The notes beneath the pieces were generated by a model. It made no database searches. It was not told the DNA's origin and saw only the letters and a list, made by a program, of their open reading frames with translations. The translations under genes and the position numbers were made by a program. Positions 34,023 through 46,607 of a stretch of DNA of 64,000 bases are shown here, piece after piece. Each line of letters starts with the position of its first letter. The first letter of the stretch is position 1. Source of the stretch: Spongospora subterranea f. sp. subterranea (Eukaryota; Endomyxa: Phytomyxea; Phytomyxea; Plasmodiophorida); contig JAUGWO010000069.1 of assembly GCA_049724395.1 (NCBI GenBank), positions 372,001-436,000 on the forward strand, written 5' to 3'.

Positions 34023-36658
34023 TTAGCTGTTTATTTTTTTGATTGCCCATTTTCGATGCATGTTTTGATGAAAAGCGAAGGATTTTGCCCAGGTCTTCTC
34101 CAGCTCTAGATAAGACACCCGAACCACCTTCCACCCAGCGTTTTCAAGTAGGCGGGTCTTCAACAAACTTGCTCCAGTCAGCCGGGTTCCAATAAAATGG
34201 GTTGGACCGTCCACTTCGATCGCGATTCGTTTATTTCCATCCGAACACTCATCGCAGACAATATCGATAAGATATCCTGTCGCTGGGCATTGCACCTCTA
34301 CAAGACAATTCCTATCACCGACAACTTTCCTGACGACAGAGGTGACATCTTGTTGGAATAACTGCTCCTTCGCGCTTACTAATGGACATGGCACTTTCGT
34401 CATAGACTCTCGCTGAAATGAAGCTCTTTAGTCCAAGAAACAATGAACCAACGAACTGAACCAACCGATTTGAGAAGCAAATCTGGGAGTTGATCTTGAT
34501 TTATAGACGACAACAAGTTCGGAAAGCGTATTTCTGTCCACAAACTGCTCAGCCAGATTTGAGACAATAGAAAATCTAATCGATCACTTGGATACATATC
34601 CAAATCTGAGATCATATTTAACATATTTTGCCAGAGAGAGCGCATTGTCTCTGGGGGAATATCGTCGCTATCCAATACAGCCAGCGACCATAACATAATT
34701 GACGTCATTTGAGCGCAACTCGAAGAACTAGACAAATCCACAGCTCGGTTGGCCATCGATGGGGCTAACCTAACCAGGTCAGGAATGGAGCCAAAAGCTC
34801 CTGCCCAAACCAGATTTGACAGAACTTTGGGCTCCATTTGGGGGATATGCGATTCTAGACTCGCGATGATCAACGAAAATAGTGGCAAATGGTCATGCCC
34901 GGAGCTAATAAAGGCCCAAACCGTAACAACCCTCTCCTCGGAAGACATTTCGGGGATCAGATACATCAATGGATCGATCGTCGCACCAGCAAACTGCTGA
35001 TCAAGTTCATTGCATGCGCTCAGTGACGATAGCATGGCGGTGATTTCGCCTGGCCGAAAATCGGCAATACGAAGCAACGCAATTTTTTTGAAAATAGCGA
35101 TGGAAGCAGGGTTTCTGAGTGACGAAATCTTGGAAAACGCATGCAGGCAGTTAACGATTCCTTCAGATGTGAATGTTCCAGCAATGGCTACAGCACGATC
35201 GTGAACAACGGAAAGATCGCCCTCCCTGGGGGGGCGCGTTGCACGCGCAACCGACCAAAGCACATTAGATACCTGCAGAAACCCCACATAAAAAACAGTG
35301 CTGCGAATCGATCATCTTAGTTCCTACATGATGTTCGTTCAAAGTGTCTGCAATCTGTGCCGCCCTGGTAGTAAGACTTTCAAGCAACGCCGGAGAACAT
35401 TGTTCGCCTAAAGCCGATTGACATGCACGAGATATCATTGAGACATCTTGCGAGTTCATAATCGGGCATAAAATCAAGGCGCGATTGCAAATCGAAATAA
35501 ATAATTCAGTGGTATTGGGACCTTGGAGAGAGTAGAACGCATTGGCCAATAAGGAGAGCTCCCGAGCTGAACTCGACGGGACAAATCGCGAGATATATTG
35601 GGCAATCGAGTTCAGAACTGAGCACCCTTCATCATCATGATATAAAATCTTGAGCAATGGCGGAATTGAAACGGACAGCATTGCGGGAGTGAACGACTCT
35701 TGATGATACTTAACACGACTCGCAAATCGGCGCGCTTGGTACACAGTAAGGTTTGGTGCCGTGGCTAGAATCATCGCGACATCAATGGCATTAAGCCGAT
35801 CCATTATCGAATCTGATCGTCGGATCAGCAACTTCATAACCCTCGTGTCTTGAGTATAGCCCGCTGAGTGTAGTACGCGAATCAGATTCGGCAACGCCGG
35901 TGGATTGGCATGAGACCCAACTCTCGATATCAGAGCGACAAATTTGTCCATGATCTTATCGGGCAGTTTATGGGCAGGTATTCCACATAATATTGCTGAT
36001 ATAGAGTCGGCCTCCAGACGCAATTCTCGAGCGGTTAATCGCTGCAGTAGGAGGCGAAGCACATCTTCATCATTGGGAGAGGAAGAAACCGCAATCGCGA
36101 TTGATATCAGGTAGGAAACTGAGAGTTCGGGAACAAGTTGTCGCGCACGGTTCATTAAATCAGTCCAACCATCTCGATATGCACCTGCTTTCGACAGCGC
36201 CTTAACACAGGCGCTCAATTCACGCTGATCAAACCGATGCGCCATCTCGGCAACTCTGTTCAGGGCAGATAGTAGAATCTCATGGCACTCGGGAGAATCC
36301 AGTGAGACGATAATGCGCTTATCGTAGTTGCTAAATCGGTTCGTGAGAGGTTATTGTCGCTAAGGGAACACGTCCGAAATCTTTCTGCCAACGCGATTCG
36401 TAGCTGCACGTTCGGAGGGATATTGGAGTCGATTCGTGATAAGTGGAGAAGAACGTTGGCGACGGCTTTTGGGCGAAAATGGTGTAGCCGATCGGAGATC
36501 TGGCAGAGCAGGTCCCCGATGCTAGCATCCGAGGATTTATCTTGAATCGCTTTCCGCAGTAAGAATGACAGCTGATTATCGCTGACAGATCGAGGGCGCA
36601 GGCCATTGGCGAAATAGCGTCGAAATCGCCCGAAGTAACGGAACTTGGCTAAATCCAT
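34023..36658 (-). CDS. RAP-domain protein with helical repeats, probably mitochondrial RNA-binding
   Basis: The gene runs from the ATG at 36658 to the stop at 34023. The long N-terminal part (exons about 36658–36260, 36300–35330 and 35284–34408) is an alpha-helical repeat region of the FASTK/OPR type, with recurrent LSLLANAFYSL and IVNCLHAFSKISSL-like units. The C terminus is a RAP domain: IAIEVDGPTHF, then LLKTRLLENAGWKVVRVSYL and ELEKTW, which matches the conserved EVDGPxHF…K…L…GW pattern. RAP proteins act on organellar RNA stability or processing. The helical part joins the RAP exon through a 29-bp GT–AG segment (34379–34407) or an indel, and another frame change lies near 36290. An ordinary intron (GTAGGA…CTGCAG) lies at about 35285–35329. 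Confidence 0.8.
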
Positions 36659-37490
36659 CGCTGGTTACGACATTGATAGGGACAGATTTTCCAGTCGAAG
36701 ATTATTCACGGCCTTCAGGGACGTGTACCCCGCAAAATTTACAACGAAAAAAGGCACATCGGTTTGGCGATCATATCGACTCAATTTGAATCGCTTACGT
36801 AAAGCCTCAGTGGATAAACGACGACCCCATGGGATCATCACTTTGACCCGTCAGCGGAGCATTTAAACTTTTGTTTTGCCGCAAATCAGGTGGAATTTTT
36901 GATGTTGCTGTTTCAGGCAAATACCAACCGGTAAAGTGACCCAATGAGTTCATTAAGTATGATCCCAGATTACACCGTGCCCACGAAACAGTGCCCTTGT
37001 GCTTTTCCCTTTACGATGAAGCATGCCTGCAAACCTCGTATCGACATAAAAAAACCTCCTTCCATTCGAGCGTTGAGTTCAGAACCAACGAAGAACGATT
37101 TTCGCATGAACCGAGTTTTGTGAACAGATTTGGTTGCCCCAACAAACGCCGAACCGCAGAGAGCGACCTATTCAAACTGGAACAGAAGGAGTCCCATCCT
37201 CGTTCGAAGGTCGACTTCCGCTCTCTGTCGCCATTGGCTCAATTCTCTCCACTCCTGGCCGCCGAGTTGAACGCCCCCCACCACATATTTCGCCACTGAC
37301 ATGCAATCGCGCTTCGTTCTCTTCATTAAAGCGATCGTTATAGGAGTAGTGTGTAATAGAGGCCTCAGTCACCATAGAAAGAGCCCATTTGATCATTTCA
37401 GCGACTTTCAGGTGTATATGTTACACCACGCACCTTTTCCTCTAGATCGGTATCGTTGATTCATTCTAATACCGATCGGAATCTTGTTCA
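36659..37490. other. Divergent region between the RAP gene (-) and EDC4 (+)
   Basis: This is 830 bp between two outward-facing starts, so it contains both promoters. Several open frames exist (36645–36866, 36991–37343 plus; 37172–37396 minus), all with biased, Arg/Ser-rich composition and no recognised domain. I call no gene here. Confidence 0.5.
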
Positions 37491-40400
37491 ATGAGCAACT
37501 TCTTCGACAACCTGCTGAAGGCTTCGCAATCCCAGCAAGCCGCGGCGGTGACGCCCCCAGGGCTGCCACCCAAGGTTGATGGGGCGTTGGCCGGGCAGAC
37601 GCTGTTGAATATGCTGCAGCAGAAAAGCATGGGTGCGTCTGCGCCGGCGCCCCATCATGAAGAATCGGAAGCCGATCGACATCTGAAAACGATGCTGTAT
37701 AATTCAAATATGCCAAAGTTAAACGTGAAGTCGTCAGGGAAACCACCTTTATCCATTCATCTTCACGATGCCCTTGAAGGCGTCAATCGCGATAGTTCTC
37801 CTTTCAAGACTCAGTAATATTACAATTTTTTGTTCTACAGCATATTCGTTCCTCGTCTAATCTTTGTTTAGGCCTGGTACAGTTCTTTGTGGAGCATATG
37901 TATCCTATGAATTTGACAATTCGACGCTTACTGGAGTTCCGTCTTCCACAACGCAGATTTGCAAAATTAAAAATTCATGCAGTCCAGAACAGATACGTCG
38001 GATCGTTGCTACCCACTCCGAGAACCAATATTTAATTTATGCCATTCAACGTAAGGGCTGGATATTATATGCAGTGTTCGTATTCTCAATATTCTCAAGC
38101 CCCCGCTCATCAGCCAAATCAAGGTGGAAAGATTCGGGTCTTGGATCAAGCAACAGGAGCTAGAGCATTATTAACGGGTCACTCTGGGTTAGTCCATGAT
38201 GTGCTGCTATGCCCGTGGAATCCATCTCTGGTGGTGAGTTTGGCTAATGACGGTATTGCCATTCTCTGGAGCATTGACGAAGACACCTCTAAAAAGTCGC
38301 CCGAGTACTGTACCAATCATCAACGAACTCCAGTAATTTTGAACGTCGATGCTTTAGGAATGACGGTGCAACCCCCGAAATGTTATGGAAACAAATCTGC
38401 TCTATCAAATCTGGCAGAGAAGTTTTTAAAGCTGTTGCGTGGCATCCCAGTCTTCCAATACTGGGGATTGCACGAGGTCCAAGGTCTTTTTGTGGCAATT
38501 ATCTGTTCCGCTGTTTTGAAATGCTTTGTATACAGTATTGAAATCTGGGACCTTGGCGATGTTATTGCCCCCGATGATGGCGATGATGACGAAGAGGAAC
38601 TTTCTCCGACAATACCCCCCATGTTTACCAATACCCCAGCCGACCCAAGGTTAATTTGTCTTCAGGGTAAATTCGCCCCCGTTTTTTTTTCATTAGTGTT
38701 TATTCTACTGTTTATTCCCGCATATAGGGCACCGTGAAGCCGTCAACACTTTGTGCTTTTCGCCAGATGGCAATAGCATTTGCAGTGGTGGTGACGACGG
38801 TGCAGTATGTGTATGGAGTTGGAACCGGGAAGAGGATAAATTATCGCGCATGTTCTCACCTGACGACGGCAGGCCTATTAACGTCGTACACTGGTGATGC
38901 GCGCGTGTTGTTCTTTTTTATGCACTTAAAATTAGGTTTAGGCCTCGGGCGTCTAAGTTTTCAATACCATCTAGTGACCGGCTTATATTTGTTCAATGCG
39001 ATTCACATAGAAACGTTCAAATTTGGGATGTTATGGGTGACACGCCTTGTTCTCGGCTTGATCTTCCTCCTGGGAAAAACAAGATTACACTCCAGAATAT
39101 GGCGGTTGATAGCACTGCATCGTACATAATTGTTCCTTTCAATGGCGATGAACTTTTTGGGTAAAATCGCAGCCTACTACCAATGTTTAAGTAATGCTTT
39201 CCCTCAGCTTTTTTGTCATCCATGTCCTTCGTCGTCCGTCGCCATCGTCAAGCAACCTGACGACAGGCTCCGCCAATGGCTCCGATGATGAAAACGTGGG
39301 ACTTCCAGAATTGGATCCAATAGGATGCCGCTTTGACTACGTCCTTCCGTATACGGTGCCACATTTAATCCTGAGTATTGACGCCGTTGGGTCTGACGAA
39401 TCAGCAAGTTCGATCCGAATATTTACCGTACAAAGACACGCTGTCCAAGTTATCGAACTAAACGAACTACAGTGCCCAGCTTCCATTAGTGGCCGTCCAG
39501 AATCATCCCGCTCTCCTGACGCAGCCCAGTCGTTATCGTCAACCCCGGCTTCTTTATCCAATGAAGACCGCAATAGAAGCTCTGTTTCTTTCTCCCGTGA
39601 ACCCCCGCCTCCTGTATCGACTATGTCGCCAATGGGCGAATCCGTTCGTCCTGCTTTTCCAATGATCAAGCATGTTGTCAAGCGCCAATCAGCAATACAA
39701 CCGGTTGCCGCTTCACCTACAACTCCGTCTTCTATTCTTCATAGATCGCAGTCTGGTTCTGCGCTTTCCACGCGTTAGGAAAAGGTTTATCATCTACCGA
39801 CATATCCCTAATTTTTTTTCAGGAGTATCTAACGAAACCCCCAAGCCTCGATATCCCTCGACATCACGAGCTTCGTCGCCTGCTAACAGATACCAAGGTT
39901 CTGAAGTTGATCTAAACCAGGTGCTGTTGAACCATTTCGATGGCCTTCGATCTGAATTGGCGGCAGAGCGGAAAGCTCGAGATAAAGAAGAAATTCGGCG
40001 AACGAAACAGCTTTTAGAATCCGTCTCTAAAACGATTAACGTTGTAATCCCCGAACGAGTGGATCAGGTTTGTCAATATAATTCTGTCCCCGAACTTGTC
40101 CAAACCAATTACCTTTAAGGCTATTGCTCGTGTTGTTAATGCTGCTGTTGACAGCAGAAGATACTACCAATGCTTGAAAATGCTGTTTCGAATGTCATTC
40201 AGCATCATATTCGCGTCAGTCGCTAGTTGTTGACTATTGTTTTGTATTCAAAAATCTCAACGAATTTTTACTTAGGATTTACCTAATGTCTTGAGGCAGC
40301 CGCTTATGGACTCATTCAGAGAAAGCTTTGAAGACCAACTGTTACCGGCATTCCGTGCTAGTTTCGGAACAATGTTTCAGCAGATAAACGGTACTTTAGA

Positions 40401-41171
40401 AACAGGTCTTCGCCAGCAACAGGAAAGTCACGCAGTTAGTGCTCGATTTTTTTCTCTTCGCCGTGTTGATTTATTTATCTGGATAGTATGCATCAACATC
40501 CCCTAACGAATCACTCGATTCTATCATCGGGCTTTTAAGGGACATTGATCGTAAAGTATCGCAGCAACGAGTCCCGGGCGGAGATGCCGGTGCGGTTACC
40601 GATCCCAAGCCAGAGCTAACGCTGCTTATCGAAGAAGGTTCAATTTTTTGTTGTGAGGTTTCGTTAGAAGTAATATTGTTTCAGGACAAATTGATGAAGC
40701 ATTCACAAAAGCTTTAAACTTAGGAGACGCAAATATAGTGTTTTGGCTTTGTAGTCAACTGCAGCCTTCAGCGTTGCATTATACGGGTTCAGGATTAACA
40801 TATATTTGTCTTTAATAGTAGCTTACCAATTTCAGGTCCACATCATTGCACGCCTCCTGTTTTGCTATCGCTAGCGCAACAGATATCTTTTCATCTAACT
40901 GAATCTGACAATTCAGTAACAATGCAGCTTGAATGGTTGCGAGAAGCGTTACTTGCGCTATCATCTCGTCCTCGTCTGGATCAAATTGCTGCACACCTTC
41001 CTGCCGTTATATCGCAGATTCGTACGAATATTAATCAGCGCAGTAGCGATTTCAACGTCGAACAACAAACCATTGCGCGAATGGTAGTTTTTGTTATAAC
41101 TACACTTGCCTCAAAATAAATATTTCAATCAAATCGAAACAATTTATCTTCAGGAAATTGCAGCCTTATAA
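37491..41171 (+). CDS. EDC4: EDC4, enhancer of mRNA decapping 4
   Basis: This plus-strand gene has at least eight short introns. It starts MSNFFDNLLKASQSQQ with a short LxNMLQQ motif. A WD40 propeller follows: QYLIYAI, GKIRVLDQATGARALLTGHS, VLLCPWNPSLVVSLANDG, then HREAVNTLCFSPDGNSICSG, CVWSWNREEDKL and a last blade around HLILSIDAVGSDESASSIRI. Next is a Ser/Pro-rich linker (39470–39780), a coiled coil (LRSELAAERKARDKEEIRR) and the C-terminal EDC4 domain (MDSFRESFEDQLLPAFRASF, MFQQINGTLETGL, then GQIDEAFTKALNLGDANIVF and WLREALLALSSR). EDC4 scaffolds the Dcp1–Dcp2 decapping complex in P-bodies. The end is 41119 if the last intron is retained, or 41171 if GTAGTT…TTCAG (41084–41153) is spliced out. 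Confidence 0.87.
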
Positions 41172-42166
41172 CGCAAAGGGGCACAAAAACCTTAGTACGG
41201 AACTGCTGTTCTTTACAATCAGAGCGATATCCGGATATATTTTCAATACCCGGATAATGCAGGTCTTGGCTGCCAAGCGCGCGTACACAATCAAATATAC
41301 ATTAGTATGGATCTCGAAGACACAGCTACTGTAGGAAGTCAGATAGCTCATTTGAGCGAGAAGAAATGCAAATTATACAGGCAGTGGCAAGCTATTGGTA
41401 GAGGTACGGCATGGTGATTTGAGACAATACGTCGAATACCAATAGCTTGCCACTGCCTGTATGATTTGCATTTCTTCTCGCTCAAATGAGCTATCTGACT
41501 CGCTAGCTGTGGCTTCGAGATCCATTTTAGGGTTGGCCGTGCATTATCCGGGCATGAAACTGTGTGGCACCGAAACGCGCCCTTACGATTTTTCCATCGC
41601 GAGGGCATTAAAACTATCAACAGTCTGCACCCGCTGAGTAAAACTAGATTTGCTAAGCGAAGTGCTCTTTCAGCACTGCTATTCACCGCCAAAATGAAGA
41701 TTTCTGTGGAAGTTCGCAAGCACCAGTTAGGCACTTCGTCGCAGGTCGTGATTTCAGGTGCGAAATATGATGGTTGGGTCAATCTATTTCGCAGATCAAG
41801 AGACTATATGACGTGGGCCTTTTGCAAGTTTCAGAGCTAACCACCATAAATTATCACACGATGCAGAATATTCAACCGGCAATTCGACTTAGTTTAAAAA
41901 CGGCATTTGCTCAGAAGACTCTGTGCTGGCGACTGTCGCCAAAGAAGTTCAAGTTTGACAAGGCATGCGCTCTTGGACCCTGGCCGGGTCACCATTTTAG
42001 CAAAACCGTCGTTTATGAAGGAAAACGCAAAGTTCGATACTGGGGAACGAAGAAGGTATCATTCATCAGGACCTAGAATATGTTGACGAATTTGCAAAAT
42101 TTCCAGCCAATCTATAGCGTTTGGCCATGTGCTTGGTCAGCTCCTGTTCCACCCGATTTATTGATT
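41172..42166. other. Region between EDC4 and the coiled-coil gene, with a hairpin and an unassigned frame
   Basis: It contains the hairpin at 41307–41525 (separate entry). At 41562–41840 and 41774–42076 plus-strand frames overlap, for example MKISVEVRKHQLGTSSQVVI and HHFSKTVVYEGKRKVRYWG. They are basic and protein-like, but I found no consistent splice model or family. Confidence 0.4.
41307..41525. repeat. Long hairpin (inverted repeat), ~90-bp arms, 36-base loop
   Basis: The left arm 41307–41400 starts ATGGATCTCGAAG and ends GCAAGCTATTGGTA. The right arm 41437–41525 is its reverse complement with only a few mismatches. It lies about 140–190 bp after the end of EDC4. Transcribed through, it would form a long stem of nearly 90 pairs. 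Confidence 0.9.
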
Positions 42167-43373
42167 TTAGTCGACGACCCCATCTGCCAGGTGGCCTGTT
42201 TTGGTGCCAATGGTCGTCTCTGCCGGCCGATCGACTGTTTTCTGATCGCTGTCTCTCAATATGGCGCTAATCTGTTCGGACCTCGACCAGAGATCATCGC
42301 ACATGTCCGACATGGCGTTCTTGTTGATGGCGGCCGCCAGGTCCCTATCCTTCCCCGATCCTTCCTCGTCCTCGTCGTGGTCGCCATAGTTGGGCGTGTA
42401 TTCCTCTGCCTGAATGGCGGCTTGGATGAGCGCCGCCCGAGTCTGGTGTTCCTTCTTCATATAATGAACCGTCGGCAGATCCCCATTCGGTATCAGCTTT
42501 CCCCAATCCAGTGTCAGTTTCCCAGTTTTCACCCAGACGTATTTCCTATACAGTTCCAGATCCGTTTCGGCTTTCGCCTTCAAGTCCGACAGTATCGCCA
42601 TGTCTTCCTTCATGACCCGTTTCTCATTCTCCAAGGCCTCGAGTTTCCGCTCAAGTTCCCGTAGTGTCGACCTGAGTGAAATTTTCTCACTGGCTTGGTC
42701 CTGTTCGGACCTGATCGTCTTGACGTGCGCCATCGCCGCCGTGGTTTTCAGACAGCAGTCCATCTGACGAAACACGCTAACAATCAGGTTTCCCTGCCCT
42801 TTCGCTTTGGGCAGAATCGCGATAATCGAGTTCAGACACGCCGCCGCCACGTCTCGCCTCTCTGCAAAAAACCAACGGAAAGCGCACGCGTCAAGCGGGG
42901 ATGGGCATCAATCACGACGGAATACCCTGGACAGATATCGCTGTTGGGGGATGGACCTTGTTCAACTGCTCAATGGCTGTCCGAAACGTGACATCAATCG
43001 ACGACAACCTGGTCGAAATCCGATCGATTCCGGCTGATCGATCGACGCGCACGATATGATTGAATCGACATTCATCAACGGCCGTGTCGAACGATTCCTG
43101 ACGACGTCCGTCTACGAAAATTCGCTCTGTTAAAGTTCGTGATCTGGCCGGTCGCTGTTGATCAGCGACCTTGGTATTGGGCTGCTGAGTTCTGGCAGGT
43201 TTCGGGGATTTCGCCTGGGATCGGCGGCGGTCAAAGAGGAAGGCGGAAGGCGAGTGGTGAAGATGGTGGGGCGTGGCGACGATGGGGAAGACGGATTGCA
43301 GATCGGGGAGCGTGTGCAGCAACGGGGACGACTGGTATTGGAGCGGGTTCGATGCCCAGGAGGTATACATCAC
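42167..43373 (-). CDS. Hypothetical coiled-coil protein, about 380 aa
   Basis: Two exons, 43373–42926 and 42861–42167, are joined by a 64-bp GTATTC…TTTGCAG intron with phases that fit. The N-terminal third is Ser/Pro/His-rich. The middle (RSRTLTERIFVDGRRQESFD, RISTRLSSIDVTFRTAIEQL) is helical. The C-terminal half has a strong coiled coil (LRSTLRELERKLEALENEKR, then VMKEDMAILSDLKAKAETDL) and an acidic stretch DHDEDEEGSGKD. I do not recognise a family. The ATG at 43373 is the first in frame; a later start (MAAACLN at 42850) would lose the whole first exon. Confidence 0.6.
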
Positions 43374-43921
43374 CCAACGGGGCCAGCACGACCCCTATCC
43401 AAAAGATGATCGGGGTACCACTTCATCGCACCTAGGGATAAATCCCCCCTACTCAACAGCCAGCGATTTCTGACAACCGAAACCCGCTCCGCTACATCAG
43501 TCCCTCAATTTATCTCCTCGTCAACTACAGACGCAATGTATTGAAAAAATTGCCAAGTCCCAGATCTGGAAGCCGTCGAGCGACTACCTAGGGGGAGCGG
43601 ATACAAATGGACCAGCTGGCTGAGACACCTTGACCAGCAACTGATTCCTTATCAGTTCCCGCTTGCGGATTGGTGTAAATGGATCGATGACGGTCACGGC
43701 ATGATGGACTGCCGTTCGGCACCATCGGTCACCAATCTTGACAATCAAGGTCATGAGTCACCATTAGACCCAAAACCGGAACCGGGATCATATCGTGAAT
43801 CAATATGGCGATCCAGTGCCTGTCTCCGGTCCTCACATTTCAAATCCATTTTTTCCTTTAACCGGATATCGCTATATAGGTAGACGTCGAAAGCACCTTA
43901 ACGCAACCTCTATAAATCGCC
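43374..43921 (+). other. Interval upstream of the FYVE gene with an unassigned open frame
   Basis: From about 43550 to 43883 a plus-strand frame is open through EAVERLPRGSGYKWTSWLRH, LIPYQFPLADWCKWIDDGHG and PLDPKPEPGSYRESIW. It is Trp-rich and has no clear start. It might be a fragment of a retroelement or an exon of an unknown gene; nothing decisive is visible. The FYVE start follows at 43922. Confidence 0.35.
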
Positions 43922-45130
43922 ATGTCGTCAGCTGCGATGTTGCCATCGATGCCCGACATCCCGCCCATGGATCGTATGCACCATCGAACGACGACCACTT
44001 CCGCAAGCGTTGAGCGCGATCCCCGACCGTCTCTTAACGACGCCATCGACGAATTTTGCCCAGATATGACAACGGGCGCCGTGGAATGGGCCGACGAGGA
44101 GGTCACCTGCTCGTTGGACAACGCCAAATTCCGTTCCATGTACCGACGCCGTCATCATTGTCGGGCGTGCGGGATCCTCGTCTGTTCGTCGTGTTCAGCA
44201 GAGGAGCGGGAACTGCCCGGATTCGGATTCGCCGATCAGCGACCGCAACGCGTCTGCGATGCGTGTGCCAGCAAGACGCCGGCCGAGCTGGACTGTCTGG
44301 CCACGTTCTGGCAGACGATGGCGAACAAGAACGCCAGCGCTGAGATGCTGATGGTCGCCATGATGAACATCGCCAACGGGGACTTCCATTTCGCAAACGT
44401 CAAGACGTCGAACTGGATGCGAATGAAGGAGCGGGTGGCGAATATGACGCAGCTGGAAGTGGGGATCTGCCAAGCTTTACTAAAAGACGCGTTGGAGATG
44501 AACGACGAGAGCCCGTTGACGCCGGAACAGCTGGATATTGTCGCACTGGAACGGACGACGCGGTTGAAGAACACGGTGACGATGGTGAAGGGATTACGGT
44601 TGGAGGACGATTCCTCGTTCGTGATGCCCATGGACTTCGATAACCGATACGACGCCGTCGCCGAGTTACGTCAGAAGACGGTCGCCACATCGGAGTTGGA
44701 TGAGCACGAGCAGGCGATGAAGGAGCTGGTCGATCGTCCCCGACATGAATTGACGACGGCCGACGTGATCAACATCTGGGGACGCTACCAGAAGTTCGGT
44801 GAAGATCGCCATCAGGCGCTGGGCCAATCGCTGGAGAATCGCGTGAAGCAGATCCTAAACCAGGTGGTGCGGCGGGACCAGGTCGCGGCCAACGCCGAGC
44901 TGGAGGCGGCCCTGATCGACAAAAACGTCGAGAAGATCCGGAAAGCGATGGCAACGTCCGAGTCGGTCCTGGGCCTTTTGGCGAACAGCGAATACCGCGA
45001 CTACGTGATGCCCGATATTCACGTCGTCGTGCCCGGGTTCGCCGCCCATCGTCGTAGTGCTGTCAGACTGATCGCGCCATCGGCTCGCAAGCGGAACTCG
45101 TCGCTCTACCCACCGATGCAGGTTGATTGA
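43922..45130 (+). CDS. FYVE zinc-finger protein, intronless, 402 aa
   Basis: This is a single-exon frame. The FYVE finger sits at residues ~55–118: VEWADEEVTCSL, then YRRRHHCRACGILVCSSCS, which is the R(R/K)HHCRxCG basic motif that binds phosphatidylinositol-3-phosphate, and VCDACASK for the last cysteine pair. After it comes a long helical region (MLMVAMMNIANGDFHFANVK, LGQSLENRVKQILNQVVRRD, AELEAALIDKNVEKIRKAMA) with no other known domain. The finger suggests recruitment to endosomes. The GC-rich codon usage and lack of introns differ from the neighbouring conserved genes, but the gene looks intact from ATG to TGA. Confidence 0.8.
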   Translation: MSSAAMLPSMPDIPPMDRMHHRTTTTSASVERDPRPSLNDAIDEFCPDMTTGAVEWADEEVTCSLDNAKFRSMYRRRHHCRACGILVCSSCSAEERELPGFGFADQRPQRVCDACASKTPAELDCLATFWQTMANKNASAEMLMVAMMNIANGDFHFANVKTSNWMRMKERVANMTQLEVGICQALLKDALEMNDESPLTPEQLDIVALERTTRLKNTVTMVKGLRLEDDSSFVMPMDFDNRYDAVAELRQKTVATSELDEHEQAMKELVDRPRHELTTADVINIWGRYQKFGEDRHQALGQSLENRVKQILNQVVRRDQVAANAELEAALIDKNVEKIRKAMATSESVLGLLANSEYRDYVMPDIHVVVPGFAAHRRSAVRLIAPSARKRNSSLYPPMQVD

Positions 45131-45308
45131 TCCCCCAATATAGAATAATACACAATCAACGCCAGGGCACTTTAGCATATCATTGGTGGTGATACCCGCC
45201 CATTTGTACCTGAATTTACACGAATGGCATGAATTATATATTAAATAGGGTGAATATATCGAAAGGCATTGCCACGAATGCTACGGCAATACCCTTGTCG
45301 AAATGAGT

Positions 45309-46607
45309 TTAGTTGCCGAAATCTCGATTGGGTAGGACGATAGGGGCGATCAAAGTCCATACATAAAGCGCCGTCGTTGTCCATGTCGTTATCAACGAGA
45401 CCCATAACAATTGGGCTTTTGATTGGAGTGTACCTGGAGCTGGATTCGTGTCAACGTTCCAGTTGGAGACGGCCATTGTCATGTATAAAGCGGACAGCGC
45501 CATCAGTACATGAAACTGGATATTCTGCGACTTGACGGCCTGGGCGTCCTCTTCACTCAGGTCATCGATTGGATGGGAATTTTCTGGCTGCGATTCAACT
45601 AAATTGAAGGGAATATCGGCCTGAATTACGAGGGGTTCCCGTTGTGCACCGAAAACAGTGGTCCTTGAAAGGCTAAATGACGACCAGCACAGAGTGACGG
45701 CGGCGATTATCAGCCCATATGTATCAAAGGAGTGAGTGGAGAACTGAAATCGCGAGCATGTGGACGGCTCAGCGGTCAAGGCTCCGTATAGCGTGAATGT
45801 CTCATAGGCGAACATCACCGACGAGGTTAATATGGTTCCTGTAGCACATTAGATTGAGAAGTCGACGCTGGAAACGATATCGACAAATCTACCATGAGGA
45901 ACGAGATTGGATAACGCCAAAAGCGTATAAACAACGGCGCTGAAAATATTGATCGTTATGACCACTTGCTGCCAAGCACATTCATCGGATCCGCCAAACC
46001 AATAATAGAAAAGGGAAGAGACAACGATGCTTCCGAGCCACAAAATCGCAGAGACTGCCAGAGTGGCAATAAGCCAAGGGCGTTCATCGTCAGCGGTCCA
46101 GGACGCATTCCAGTCGTACGACATTATGATCAAGAGCATAATCTGTAATAGCAAGAATGCACCTGCGCCGTATTGACTGAAGATCACATAGGGGCCGATC
46201 ACGTCGTTGTTGACCAGGAAGCTTGCCACGATCAGCAGAAACCATAGCAATAGCTTGGCTGCGGCGAATCCATAATGAAATGAGGCACTGATTGCAGCAC
46301 CGATCCCATTGACTAAAAAGAAGAAAAACATTGCCATACATATTCTGAAGGCAGCTTGGGTTCGAAAACATTCCTGGGTTGTACAGGATTTGAATGAATA
46401 TAATCCGATTTTGGATACGACATCCCCGCTCTGATATCGCACCAAAAGTGACGATATAGCCGTCAGGAACACGATCATCATATAGAATAATTTCGAGCCA
46501 CGAGACGAGGACGTGATCGATGAGACCGCTTTACAGCACATGAACCCGCCACACGAACCAGCGCATGATCCCAGACACGCCAGCGGTGCCGAGACGATTG
46601 CCCCCAT
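45309..46607 (-). CDS. SERINC: Serinc/TMS1-family multi-pass membrane protein
   Basis: The exons are 46607–45893 and 45838–45309, with a 54-bp GTAGAT…CTACAG intron; the product is 414 aa. The start MGAIVSAPLACLGSCAGSCG, with Cys-rich CCKAV, is typical of the family. About ten hydrophobic segments follow, for example MFFFFLVNGIGAAISASFHY, LLLWFLLIVASFLVNNDVIG and VVITINIFSAVVYTLLAL. SVMFAYETFTLYGALTAEPS precedes a hydrophilic loop (ENSHPIDDLSEEDAQAVK) and the last two membrane segments. Serinc proteins sit in ER, Golgi and plasma membranes and were described as serine/phospholipid carriers or scramblases. The gene is convergent with the FYVE gene; 180 bp separate the stops. Confidence 0.9.

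Noticed and set aside
43928-45178. Several long frames antisense to the FYVE gene
   Set aside because: They are shadows caused by GC-rich codon usage. Their composition is Arg/Pro/Ser-biased and they have no domains.
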